12,200 bases of DNA, taken from assembly GCA_028875175.1 (NCBI GenBank), contig JAPPFO010000044.1, positions 1-12,200 of the forward strand, in the 5' to 3' direction. This DNA is from Chloroflexota bacterium (lineage in GTDB: Bacteria > Chloroflexota > UBA11872). The notes below the pieces were generated by a model. The model was not told the origin of the DNA. It saw only the letters and a list, made by a program, of their open reading frames with translations, and did no database searches. The translations under genes were made by a program, and so were the position numbers. Positions 6,141 to 12,200 of this stretch are shown piece after piece; within the stretch, counting starts at the first letter, position 1; the number at the start of each line of letters is the position of its first letter.

Positions 6141-7046
6141 TCACGCCGCCAAAGCCAGAAAATCGGTCACACTCCGCCGAATCCCCGCCGCGTCCAGGCC
6201 GTGCGCCCGGTCGTGCTCCTGGCGGCTGCCGTAATGCCGGTGCTCCCGGCGCGCCACGCCCAGCGCCAGCAGCCGGTGCGGCGAATCTGCTAAGGCCGCC
6301 GAGATCTCGGCCGAGGACGTCCCGGCCAGGTACGGCTCCACCAGCACCACCTCCGGTGCGCCCAGCAACCTCCGCAGCCCGTCCGCATCGAACGGGCGCA
6401 CCGTCGATGCGTATAGCACGGTCGCATCCAGGTCGGCCGTCGCTTCCAGCACCGGCGCCAGGCTCGGACCCGCGGCAATCACCGTCACGCCCCTGGCCGA
6501 TCCTCGTCGAATCGGCGTAAGGCTGCTGGAATAGGGCACGGCCTCGGGATTGACCGACTCCGCCAGGCGGATGTAGTCGAGTCTCCTACCGCCCGCCGCC
6601 GAACGCAGAATCGCTTCCACCTCGTCCGGATGGCCCGGCACGTGCACGTGCCACCCCGGCAGCGTTGACATCAGGGCCACGTCCTCCGGCGCCTGGTGCG
6701 TTCGCCCTGCCGCGGCGGCGTCATAGGACGCCCCAACCGAGACGAACACCGCCCCCAACCCCTGGTGCCCAAAGCCCAGCTTCACCTGCTCGAACGGCCG
6801 CTCCACCAGGAACGGCGCGTACGAGTGCACGATCGGCCGGATTCCCTCCATCGCCAGTCCCGCGGCAAAGCCGACCAGCAACTGCTCCCGGATCCCGACG
6901 TTCAGCACCCGCCTGGGATGCCGCGCCACCACGCCGGCGTCCTGAAAGTACCCATAGCCAATGTCGGCCAGCACCACGGCCAGGTCGGGCCGCTCGTCCA
7001 GCAACGCTCCGGTCACGCGCATAAAGCGGTCACGCATCGCAGACAT
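6141..7046 (-). CDS. Split transketolase, C-terminal (pyrimidine-binding) subunit
   Basis: A 301-residue protein matching the middle and C-terminal domains of transketolase, which moves two-carbon units between sugar phosphates in the pentose phosphate and related pathways using thiamine diphosphate. 'VLNVGIREQLLVGFAAGLAMEG' contains Glu54, the residue that activates the cofactor in this enzyme class. 'GRTHQAPEDVALMSTLPGWHV' matches the conserved 'THQ..ED' loop. From about 190 the C-terminal domain follows, ending in 'HYGSRQEHDRAHGLDAAGI', the usual region around the last strands. It starts five bases after the stop of the N-terminal subunit and has AGGGA ahead of its ATG, so both are made from one transcript and should assemble as a heteromer. 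A split 1-deoxyxylulose-5-phosphate synthase-like or other two-carbon transferase is a possible alternative substrate class. Confidence 0.87.
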   Translation of the reverse strand: MSAMRDRFMRVTGALLDERPDLAVVLADIGYGYFQDAGVVARHPRRVLNVGIREQLLVGFAAGLAMEGIRPIVHSYAPFLVERPFEQVKLGFGHQGLGAVFVSVGASYDAAAAGRTHQAPEDVALMSTLPGWHVHVPGHPDEVEAILRSAAGGRRLDYIRLAESVNPEAVPYSSSLTPIRRGSARGVTVIAAGPSLAPVLEATADLDATVLYASTVRPFDADGLRRLLGAPEVVLVEPYLAGTSSAEISAALADSPHRLLALGVARREHRHYGSRQEHDRAHGLDAAGIRRSVTDFLALAA

Positions 7047-7051
7047 TCGGT

Positions 7052-7750
7052 TTATCCCTTTCTTTCCACCTCGGCCACCACAACGTGTGGGCGGCCCCGG
7101 TGGTCCGTCGAGAAGGCGGCCTCGATGGCGTCGTGGTCGCGGCCGTCAATGGTTGCCGCGGTCCAGCCTTCGAGCCGGAACCGCTCGTCGATACCGCCTG
7201 GCCAACCGTGCGTCGCTGACCGGTTGTCCATCACGCAGACCGTCAAGCGGGACAGGCCCAGCCGGCCGGCCAGCGCAATCGCCTCGTGGTTGCTGCCCTC
7301 ATCCAGTTCCGCGTCGCCAATCAGGCAGAACACCCGCGGCCCGGCACGCCCCTCCAGGTCCAACCCCGCGGCCAGGCCTAAGGCAATCGGTAGCCCATGC
7401 CCCAGCGATCCGCTGGAAAGCTCCACCCCTGGGACCAGCGCGCGGTCCGGGTGCTGGCCAAGGATCGAGTCGTACCGTCCGAACGTAGGTAAGGCATCCA
7501 GCGGGACAAACCCCCTCGCCGCCAGCACGGCGTAGTACGCCATCGGACCGTGACCCTTCGAGAGCAAGAACCGGTCACGGTCCGGATCGTCCGGCGCGTC
7601 CGGATCCACCCTGAGAACCCGGTCATACAGCACCCACAGCACGTCCAGCGTCGATTCAGCGGCGCCCCCATGCTTCTCATCGCCCGTCATCAGCGTCACC
7701 AGAGCGGGCACGTCCTCGTACGACATCGCGGTCGCCTGCATCGGTCCCAT
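7052..7750 (-). CDS. Split transketolase, N-terminal (diphosphate-binding) subunit
   Basis: A 232-residue thiamine-diphosphate-binding domain. The family's GHxGGxLS segment appears as KHGGAAES (27-34), SKGH lies at 65-68, GSLGHGLPIALG at 114-125, and the cofactor/metal motif runs from GDAELDEG (145-152) to Asn176 in 'MDN'. The segment after this is NRSATHGWPGGI rather than the common NGLQ-type sequence, and the protein is shorter than most split N subunits (about 270 residues), so substrate preference may differ from ordinary transketolase. ATG 7750 has GAGG ten bases upstream; ATGs at 7741 and 7726 are also in frame. The -10 and -35 of the soxbox-containing promoter lie just upstream, giving a leader of roughly 25 bases. 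It is the first gene of the operon and is divergent from soxR. Confidence 0.87.
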   Translation of the reverse strand: MGPMQATAMSYEDVPALVTLMTGDEKHGGAAESTLDVLWVLYDRVLRVDPDAPDDPDRDRFLLSKGHGPMAYYAVLAARGFVPLDALPTFGRYDSILGQHPDRALVPGVELSSGSLGHGLPIALGLAAGLDLEGRAGPRVFCLIGDAELDEGSNHEAIALAGRLGLSRLTVCVMDNRSATHGWPGGIDERFRLEGWTAATIDGRDHDAIEAAFSTDHRGRPHVVVAEVERKG

Positions 7751-7780
7751 TGAGCAAAGTCCTCAGTGGCCTACAAACCC

Positions 7781-7811
7781 ATTCTCAAACTTCAAGTACA
7801 CTTGAAGTCAA
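7781..7811 (-). promoter_or_regulatory. SoxR-type promoter of the transketolase operon
   Basis: Read on the minus strand, TTGACT (7811-7806) serves as -35 and GAGAAT (7786-7781) as -10, separated by exactly 19 bases. Overlong 19-bp spacers are the hallmark of MerR/SoxR-activated promoters, where the activator underwinds the DNA. The palindrome 7789-7808 fills the spacer. The -35 is 5/6 to consensus and the -10 is 4/6. Elements are seen directly; activation by the adjacent SoxR is inference. Confidence 0.7.
7789..7808. promoter_or_regulatory. soxbox (SoxR operator)
   Basis: ACTTCAAGTACACTTGAAGT is a perfect inverted repeat with 9-bp arms and a 2-base centre. Its inner 18 bases keep the TCAAGT/ACTTGA arms of the enterobacterial soxbox (consensus CCTCAAGTTAACTTGAGG). 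It lies beside the soxR gene and within the promoter of the divergent transketolase operon. Confidence 0.82.
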
Positions 7812-7830
7812 GGCCTTTCGAGGAAGTACG

Positions 7831-8319
7831 CTGCCGCCCCTACCGGACAAGCTCACCATCGGCCAAACCGCCGCCCGCAGCGGGGTCCGCACCTCCGCCC
7901 TCCGCTACTACGAGTCGCTCGGGCTAATCACGTCCGAGCGCACGGCCGGCGACCAGCGCCGCTACGCCCGGGAGACGCTACGGCGCGTTGCCGTCATCCG
8001 CGCCGCCCAACTCCTCGGTCTCACCCTGCGGGAGATTCGGGTAGCGCTGAACGAGCTTCCCCAGGGGCGAACGCCCGACCGGCACGACTGGCAGCGGCTG
8101 TCCCAAACCTGGCGCGGCTCGCTGGACGAGCGCATTGCCGACCTCCAGGCACTGCGCAACCGGCTGACCGGCTGCATCGGCTGCGGCTGCCTATCCCTCG
8201 AGAGTTGCGCGCTATTCAATCCGGCCGACCGGGCCGCCGGTGCCGGAGCCGGCGCGCAATACCTCTTTGCTGAAGCCCCCGACCCTGACGCGGATACCGC
8301 CTCGCTCAGGCGCCGGTAG
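7831..8319 (+). CDS. soxR: SoxR, redox-sensing [2Fe-2S] MerR-family regulator
   Basis: A MerR-type regulator whose iron-sulfur cluster senses redox-cycling compounds or superoxide. 'LTIGQTAARSGVRTSALRYYESLGLI' is the N-terminal helix-turn-helix and wing start, 'GDQRRYARETLRRVAVIRAAQLLG' continues it, and a dimerisation helix follows. The cluster motif is CIGCGCLSLESC, with Cys115, 118, 120 and 126 (CX2CXCX5C), the same spacing as E. coli SoxR, then 'FNPAD'. The start is uncertain. Homology begins at about 'KLTIGQ'. The only standard start in frame is TTG 7750, which would put the soxbox inside the gene and shares a base with the divergent ATG. CTG 7831, preceded by GAGGAAG (7820-7826), gives 162 residues, near the usual length of about 154, and is used here. 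The 3' end overlaps the L25 gene by 14 bases. Confidence 0.9.
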   Translation: MPPLPDKLTIGQTAARSGVRTSALRYYESLGLITSERTAGDQRRYARETLRRVAVIRAAQLLGLTLREIRVALNELPQGRTPDRHDWQRLSQTWRGSLDERIADLQALRNRLTGCIGCGCLSLESCALFNPADRAAGAGAGAQYLFAEAPDPDADTASLRRR

Positions 8320-8992
8320 CTGGCTGCTCGCTGGCGGGGTCCACTGCCTCTGGCGCCTCAGCGGGTACCTCGGCGCCTTCCTCCAGCGGAACTTCCTCAA
8401 GGTCGACCTCTTCTTCCTCTTCCTCCTCAACCGCACGGGCCGCCGTGACCTGGATCACGCTCGCCTCCGGGTCGTCAACCGGTTCGTAGGCGCCGTCTTC
8501 GGCCCGCAGGTCTCCCACCACAACCTCGTCGCCAATGTCGACCAGGCCCGACACGTCCCCGATCAGGCTGGAGGGGATCTCGGCTGGCAGGGCGGAGACC
8601 TCGACCTCCTGCAAATGCTGCAGGACCAGGAGTTCCGCGTTATCGCTGGCGGGAGCGTGCCCTTCCAGCGCGACGCGCACCATGACGTCAATCGGTCTCG
8701 TCAGATCAACCTTGCGCAGCGTCAGATGCACCAGCCGGTTCGTCAGCGTGTCGATCTCGACGTCATCCATCAGCACCGGCTCGCTGAAGTCCCGCGACTC
8801 CAGGTCCACCAACTGGCCCGTCGCCTGGGCGCGCACCAGGTCCGCCAGCGCCCGCTCCGATACTTGCATGGCAATCGACGGGTGCCCGGCCTGCACCAGA
8901 TTGGCCGGAATCACGCCTTCCCGCCGCAGGCGTTGCACTTTCTTTCCCAGGACGGTGCGGGGTTCCGCCGCCAGGCGATGTCGTTCGGGCAC
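8306..8992 (-). CDS. rplY: 50S ribosomal protein L25, long CTC type
   Basis: A 228-residue L25/CTC protein that binds 5S rRNA in the large ribosomal subunit. The L25 domain covers about 1-92: 'RHRLAAEPRTVLGKKVQRLRREGVIPANL' is the classic opening, and 'HLTLRKVDLTRPIDVMVRV' closes it. The TL5/CTC beta-rich C-terminal domain follows to about 185 ('VEVSALPAEIPSSLIGDVSGL', 'IGDEVVVGDL'). The tail is acidic, with seven glutamates in a row near 197-203 and then proline/alanine/glutamate-rich sequence, as in other long CTC proteins. GTG 8992 is chosen because GAGGAG (9002-9007 on the + strand as CTCCTC) lies 9 bases upstream and the product begins at the conserved motif; the frame is open further upstream to 9157 without support. 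In many genomes ctc neighbours pth, which is not seen here. Confidence 0.92.
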   Translation of the reverse strand: MPERHRLAAEPRTVLGKKVQRLRREGVIPANLVQAGHPSIAMQVSERALADLVRAQATGQLVDLESRDFSEPVLMDDVEIDTLTNRLVHLTLRKVDLTRPIDVMVRVALEGHAPASDNAELLVLQHLQEVEVSALPAEIPSSLIGDVSGLVDIGDEVVVGDLRAEDGAYEPVDDPEASVIQVTAARAVEEEEEEEVDLEEVPLEEGAEVPAEAPEAVDPASEQPATGA

Positions 8993-9146
8993 GGCTAACT
9001 GCTCCTCGGTTCGGGTGGCGGCGCGACCTCGTGTAAACGAACGTTGGGTCGGCGCGGAAACGACACGCAGCGCCGCTACCGTTGAGTCTAGAAAGGCGCC
9101 GCGCCGGGCGTCAACGGTTTGCAGACCGTCGCAAGCCCGGCCCGCG

Positions 9147-9158
9147 ATTGTGGACAAT
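9147..9158. promoter_or_regulatory. Short palindrome ATTGTGGACAAT between divergent genes
   Basis: ATTGT and ACAAT are inverted arms around GG, in the 209-base gap between the leftward L25 gene and the rightward small gene, 44 bases before the latter's start. A second inverted repeat, ACGGT-TTGCAG-ACCGT, lies at 9114-9129. Either could be a regulator site; nothing identifies the protein. Confidence 0.25.
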
Positions 9159-9201
9159 GGGCCGCCGGCGCTACCCGACTGCCGGCTGACCGCAAGGAGC
9201 T

Positions 9202-9417
9202 GTGAACGACTTGGCTTCCCGACGACGCGTCTCGCTGAGTGATCTCTATGCCGACGCCTGCCGCCGCATGGACATCACGCCCGAAGAAGCGCTGGGCTGC
9301 GAGCGCCAGCCCGACCGCCTGCGCCTCATGATTACCCACGACCGCTGGGTCGACTTTGAACTGGTTGACGACCCCGAGAATGACCGCCTGGTGCTGGGAG
9401 CAACCCTCGAGTCCTAA
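9202..9417 (+). CDS. Small acidic protein of unknown function
   Basis: A 71-residue protein I do not recognise. It has a short basic start (ASRRR), a helical 'LSDLYADACRRMDITPEEALGC', then likely strands in 'RLRLMITHDRWVDFELVD' and 'DRLVLGATLES'. No membrane span or signal. The start is GTG 9202, but AAGGAG ends only two bases before it; TTG 9211, 11 bases after that site, is an alternative giving 68 residues. Codon use is GC-rich in the third position like the neighbours, and the acidic composition is protein-like, which supports a real gene. It is divergent from the L25 gene and convergent with the UbiA-family gene. Confidence 0.6.
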   Translation: MNDLASRRRVSLSDLYADACRRMDITPEEALGCERQPDRLRLMITHDRWVDFELVDDPENDRLVLGATLES

Positions 9418-9504
9418 CCGCTCTCGCCAAGGACTCGGTTGCCAGCGCCTGACCAGCTCAGCTTCCCCGGTTACAAGGATTCCGCCCCGCTCAGCTGGCC
9501 GCTG

Positions 9505-9519
9505 CCGCGCCTCCCGCGG
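9505..9519. terminator. GC hairpin between convergent genes
   Basis: CCGCG and CGCGG flank the loop CCTCC, in the gap between the ends of the small gene (9417) and the UbiA-family gene (9525). Placement suits a bidirectional transcription end, but no T run follows on either strand, so termination is only possible. Confidence 0.25.
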
Positions 9520-9524
9520 TGCCG

Positions 9525-10442
9525 TCAGCCCCCGCCGAACTGCAGGATTGCCCAGCTCACGGCGACCCACACGACCACCGACGCCAGGATCCCCGGGTCA
9601 CTCAGCAGCACCCGCTCGGGCTCTTCGCCCGAGCCGTTGTTCTGCAGGAGGTAGACGTAGCGCAGGATCCCGTACAGCACAATGGGAATGGTGACCATCA
9701 TCACGTGGTTCGCCGGCAGATTCGGCGCCGAGAACGTGTACAGGGCGTAGCTCAACGGCGTTGCGGCCGCCGCGATCACCACCAGCGTCCGCAGAAACTC
9801 CGGCGTATACCGGTCCAGGACCGGACGCGCCGCCGACGAGCGCGCCTCCCCGCCCAACTCGGCCCAGCGCTTCCCCACCGCCAGGAATAGCGCCAGCAAA
9901 AACGTGCAGGTATAGAGCCACGGCGACACCGGCACCTCAATCACCAGCGCGCCCGCAACCGCCCGAATCACAAATCCAATCGCAATCGCCAGCAAATCCA
10001 GGATCACCAGGTGCTTCAGCACCAGCGAATAGCCCACCTGGAGGCCCAGATACACCGCCAGCGCCACGCCGAACGGCCACGCCAGCACCGTCGCCAGCGC
10101 CAGCGCCGCGGCGGAGAGGACGATTCCCACCCCCACGGCCAAACCGACTGCCACCACCCCCGCCGCGATCGGACGGCGACGCTTGACCGGATGCTCACGA
10201 TCGCGCGGCGCGTCGATCACGTCATTCAGCAGGTACAGGCCGGCGGTCGCGAGCGTGAAGATGGCCGCCGCGGCCACGGCCGCCAGCAGGCTGGAACTGT
10301 TGTGATACTCGCCCGAGAACAACACCGCCGCCAGCACCAGCAGGTTCTTCGGCCACTGCCGCGGCCGGCTGCTCAGCGCCAGCCCAGCCAGCCTTCCCTT
10401 TAGCCCGGGCGATGGACTTGGCGCGTGCATGGCCGAGGTCAT
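9525..10442 (-). CDS. UbiA-family prenyltransferase, probable decaprenyl-phosphate phosphoribosyltransferase
   Basis: A 305-residue integral membrane prenyltransferase with about eight or nine hydrophobic spans. The opening 'RPRQWPKNLLVLAAVLFSG' and the metal-binding motif N73DVIDAPRD81 (NDxxDxxxD), followed by 'HPVKRRRPIAAG', match the decaprenyl-phosphate phosphoribosyltransferase branch of the UbiA superfamily. That enzyme transfers 5-phosphoribose from PRPP to polyprenyl phosphate, the first step toward decaprenyl-phosphate arabinose in mycobacteria. 'RWAELGGEARSSAARPVLDRYTPEFL' is also characteristic of this branch. The ATG at 10442 has AAGGA seven bases upstream. It follows the membrane protein gene by 16 bases and is probably co-transcribed with it. 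Whether this organism makes arabinan is unknown; use of the ribose lipid elsewhere in the envelope is possible. Confidence 0.88.
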   Translation of the reverse strand: MTSAMHAPSPSPGLKGRLAGLALSSRPRQWPKNLLVLAAVLFSGEYHNSSSLLAAVAAAAIFTLATAGLYLLNDVIDAPRDREHPVKRRRPIAAGVVAVGLAVGVGIVLSAAALALATVLAWPFGVALAVYLGLQVGYSLVLKHLVILDLLAIAIGFVIRAVAGALVIEVPVSPWLYTCTFLLALFLAVGKRWAELGGEARSSAARPVLDRYTPEFLRTLVVIAAAATPLSYALYTFSAPNLPANHVMMVTIPIVLYGILRYVYLLQNNGSGEEPERVLLSDPGILASVVVWVAVSWAILQFGGG

Positions 10443-10458
10443 CTCCGGTTCCTTCGCT

Positions 10459-11154
10459 TCAGCCGCCGTACCGGCGGTCCAGCACCGCGTTCGCCGCCCG
10501 CACCACCCCCGCGAAGCCGGCCAGCAGCGCGATCAGCGTGGCCGCCGTACCCCAGGCCTCGCCCGCCGCCGCCCACGTCAGCAGCGCAAACACCCCCCAG
10601 GCCGATCCCACCAGCCCAAGGATGATCAGCGGAAAAATCACGCCAATTGCGATCACCGTATAGCCCGCCGTCTGCCGCAGCACGCCGCCCTCCACCACCC
10701 GAAACGCGCGCCGGCTCGTGCGATCCAGGTGATAGGCCGCCGCAAACCAGAACACCCCCAGGATCAGCGGCGCGCCAACCCACGCCGCCGCCACCAGGTC
10801 GGTCGAGCGGTCCACCCGCGGATCGTCGGGCGCTGGAATCGCCGGCCAGCCCAGGTCCAGCGTCAGCGCCGCCTGGACCGACTCCACGATCCCGCCCGAC
10901 CATGGCACCGCCACCGAGATCAGCCCCCAGGTCAGCGCCCCCATTACCGCCACGCCCAGGATCGTCAGTCCCGTCCCCCGCCAGGTGCCTTCCATGCGCC
11001 GCAGGCGGTTCTGGATCATGTCCAGGGTCTCTTGCATCGTCAGCGGACGGTATGGATCCGCGGGCGGCGCCGTTGCGCCCGTCATTGCAGGGTCGCCTGC
11101 CTCGCCCTCGCCAACGTCCTGGTCCATGCCGGATGGTCTGACACGCCGGATCAC
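10459..11154 (-). CDS. Multi-span membrane protein, unrecognised, upstream of the UbiA-family gene
   Basis: About 231 residues from GTG 11154, with about five predicted membrane spans: near 60-84 (LTILGVAVMGALTWGLISVAV), 119-143, two between 163 and 197 (VIAIGVIFPLIILGLVGSAWG and VFALLTWAAAG), and 203-224. The N-terminal 55 residues are polar and contain the amphipathic 'LTMQETLDMIQNRLRRMEGTWRG', probably cytoplasmic. Hydrophilic loops at about 85-118 and 143-162 separate the spans. I cannot name a family. The start is doubtful: GTG 11154, ATG 11127 and ATG 11085 lack clear ribosome sites, and the frame is open to 11412 with coding-like composition (see the separate entry). It ends 16 bases before the UbiA-family gene and probably shares its transcript, so a role in envelope or lipid-linked sugar handling is possible, but that is inference. 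Confidence 0.72.
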   Translation of the reverse strand: MIRRVRPSGMDQDVGEGEAGDPAMTGATAPPADPYRPLTMQETLDMIQNRLRRMEGTWRGTGLTILGVAVMGALTWGLISVAVPWSGGIVESVQAALTLDLGWPAIPAPDDPRVDRSTDLVAAAWVGAPLILGVFWFAAAYHLDRTSRRAFRVVEGGVLRQTAGYTVIAIGVIFPLIILGLVGSAWGVFALLTWAAAGEAWGTAATLIALLAGFAGVVRAANAVLDRRYGG

Positions 11155-11412
11155 CAGTGGCGGCCCCTCTGTCGGTTGCGCGCCGGCGGCGTCCTCGCCC
11201 GATCCGGCGTCGGCTCGAGGTTCAGGAACGAACGGCCCGGCCGGTTCCGCCTCCGCGGATTCCGCGCGCGCAGGTTCCGACGATTGCTCGGGATCGGCCC
11301 CGGCGTCCCGGTCAAGCGGTCGCCGGAGTCCGGGCTCCTCCGGCTGCGACGGTTCGGGGTCGGACGCTCGATCGCGACGCGGACGTGGCGGTCGCGGACG
11401 GCTGGGGATAAA
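11155..11412 (-). other. Open, acidic proline-rich N-terminal extension of the membrane protein gene
   Basis: Directly upstream of GTG 11154, the same minus frame has no stop for 86 codons, to TGA at 11413-11415. The encoded stretch is rich in E, P, A and D (for example SDPEPSQPEEPGLRR and SEPARAESAEAEPAGP), typical of a disordered cytoplasmic tail. It contains no ATG, GTG or TTG. An ATC at 11407-11409 has AGAGGA (11417-11422) seven bases upstream and could be a rare start. A frameshift, a sequence error or chance openness in GC-rich DNA are alternatives. Confidence 0.4.
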
Positions 11413-11463
11413 TCAGTCCTCTGTACCAGGCGCGGCAGGCCGATTCTACGGAGACGCGCAGCC

Positions 11464-12120
11464 ATGACTGACGCCCAAGGTCCGTCCGAGCCGCCGCCCA
11501 ACGACCCCGACGCCTGGGTCCGCACCCACCGTGCCACCTACGAGCGCATGGCCGTGGACTACGCCCGCCGCATCGACGACTACGCCGCCGCGGACGAAGC
11601 CGAGCGTTTTACCCGCCTGGCCGCACCCACCCCCCACGTCGGTCCACGCATCCTCGACGCCGGCTGCGGCCCCGGCCGCGACGCCACCCTGCTCCGCCTC
11701 GCCGGCGCCGAGGTGCTCGGCCTGGACATAGCCCGCGCCATGCTGCGTCAAGCCCGCCAAATCGACGACGCCGGCTCTCTCTGCCAGGGCGACCTCCGCC
11801 GCCTGCCCTTCCCGTCCGGTGCCTTCGATGCCCTCTGGTGCTTCGCCGCCCTCGGCCACCTGCCGCCCGCCGCCATCCCCCTCGCCCTCACCGAATTCCG
11901 CCGCGTCCTGGACCACGGCTGGCTCTACCTCGTCGTCCGCCAGGGCTCAGGCGTCCGCACCACCTCCTGGCAAGGCTCCCTCCCCCGCTACTTCACCGAC
12001 CTCGCCCCAGAAACCCTCGCCTCAGCCCTCCACACCGCCAACTTCACCATCCACGAACAGCACACCTGGCCCGCCCCCACCCAAACCCCCCCGCCCCCCC
12101 CCAAACCCAAAAGCCTGTAA
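11464..12120 (+). CDS. Class I SAM-dependent methyltransferase
   Basis: A 218-residue cytosolic methyltransferase of the UbiE/Methyltransf_11 type. Motif I is D65AGCGPGRD73, binding SAM; Asp88 in 'EVLGLDIA' is the usual acidic residue contacting the ribose; Asp110 in 'CQGDLRRLPFPSGAFDALWCFAALGHLP' covers the adenine-side and post-II motifs; 'EFRRVLDHGWLYLVVRQG' gives the following strands. A helical N-terminal cap (YERMAVDYARRIDDY) is present. The acceptor is unknown. ATG 11464 has GGAG ten bases upstream. A far longer open frame extends upstream but is antisense to the membrane and UbiA genes. The C-terminus is odd: PPPPPKPKSL encoded by runs of seven and nine C bases, and the protein stops early after 'FTIHEQHTWPAP', where relatives usually have one or two more strands. 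It is divergent from the membrane protein gene. Confidence 0.87.
   Translation: MTDAQGPSEPPPNDPDAWVRTHRATYERMAVDYARRIDDYAAADEAERFTRLAAPTPHVGPRILDAGCGPGRDATLLRLAGAEVLGLDIARAMLRQARQIDDAGSLCQGDLRRLPFPSGAFDALWCFAALGHLPPAAIPLALTEFRRVLDHGWLYLVVRQGSGVRTTSWQGSLPRYFTDLAPETLASALHTANFTIHEQHTWPAPTQTPPPPPKPKSL
12086..12102 (+). repeat. Poly-C tract at the end of the methyltransferase gene
   Basis: Seven C, one G, then nine C lie within the last codons of the methyltransferase gene. Slippage by one base would replace the final residues with one of two other tails, ending about 32 or 49 bases further on. It may be a mutable tract or a place where the sequence itself is unreliable. Confidence 0.5.
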
Positions 12121-12155
12121 TAGGAGAGATACGCATTACGGTGAGGCAGTAAGGT

Positions 12156-12200
12156 ATGCCCCAAATTAAGGGCCAAGATAAGTTGTCCGCAACCACCACA
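12156..12200 (+). CDS. Possible start of another gene (partial)
   Basis: ATG 12156 opens a frame of 15 codons that runs off the right edge (MPQIKGQDKLSATTT). GAGG at 12143-12146 lies nine bases upstream and AAGG at 12151-12154 is closer. The surrounding 80 bases are much less GC-rich than the methyltransferase gene. Too short to identify; it could be a chance frame. Confidence 0.25.
   Translation, partial: MPQIKGQDKLSATTT

Noticed and set aside
6696..7535. 279-codon rightward open frame across the transketolase genes
   Set aside because: It is antisense to both subunits and spans their junction; composition is typical of a shadow frame.
8240..8998. 252-codon rightward open frame opposite the L25 gene
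   Set aside because: L25/CTC on the minus strand has clear homology and a ribosome site; this is its mirror frame.
9149..9157. DnaA-box-like TGTGGACAA
   Set aside because: A single site with one mismatch and no AT-rich region or neighbouring boxes; not an origin.
10429..11463. Very long rightward open frame running into the methyltransferase
   Set aside because: It is antisense to the UbiA-family and membrane protein genes, arginine/proline-rich without any domain, and the recognisable protein begins only at ATG 11464.
1..12200. CRISPR array, tRNA or rRNA genes
   Set aside because: No regularly spaced repeats, cloverleaf-like sequence or conserved rRNA segments were seen by eye on either strand.

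Overview
The window is high-GC, gene-dense bacterial DNA with short intergenic gaps, no tRNA or rRNA that I can recognise, and no CRISPR array. The gene set fits a Chloroflexota-like or possibly actinobacterial genome: paired TrkA-type proteins, a UbiA-type decaprenyl-phosphate phosphoribosyltransferase, a CTC-type L25, a split transketolase and a SoxR regulator. That placement is inference from gene content and composition; no marker gene settles it.

Positions 1-3332 look like an accessory, mobile region. A leftward gene for a helix-turn-helix protein runs off the left edge. About 540 bases without a convincing gene follow, holding several palindromes. Next comes the remnant of a large serine recombinase: its N-terminal catalytic motif is joined almost directly to a C-terminal-like tail. 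An unrecognised 196-residue protein lies in clearly lower-GC DNA, and then an intact 537-residue large serine recombinase with all expected domains. I read this as repeated integration at one locus, with an older recombinase decayed next to a newer one.

Positions 3390-4844 hold three small genes: a YciI/DGPF-domain protein (+), a MarR regulator (-) and a NIPSNAP-family protein (-). A striking tandem pair of 15-bp palindromes lies upstream of the MarR gene and is a likely operator. Positions 4955-6073 hold two adjacent TrkA/RCK genes (+), arranged like ceoB-ceoC of mycobacteria, with no potassium channel gene in view.

Positions 6141-8319 are the most interesting part. A two-gene split transketolase operon (-) is divergent from a SoxR-type [2Fe-2S] MerR regulator (+). 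The intergenic space holds a perfect soxbox-like palindrome inside a promoter with a 19-bp spacer that points at the transketolase genes. This predicts direct redox control of a pentose-phosphate-type enzyme by SoxR.

Positions 8306-12120 contain ribosomal protein L25/CTC (-), a small unknown protein (+), the UbiA-family phosphoribosyltransferase (-) with an upstream multi-span membrane protein (-), and a class I methyltransferase (+) ending in a poly-C tract. The membrane protein's frame stays open far upstream of any ATG, GTG or TTG, over an acidic, proline-rich stretch. The last 80 bases are AT-richer and may hold the start of another gene.
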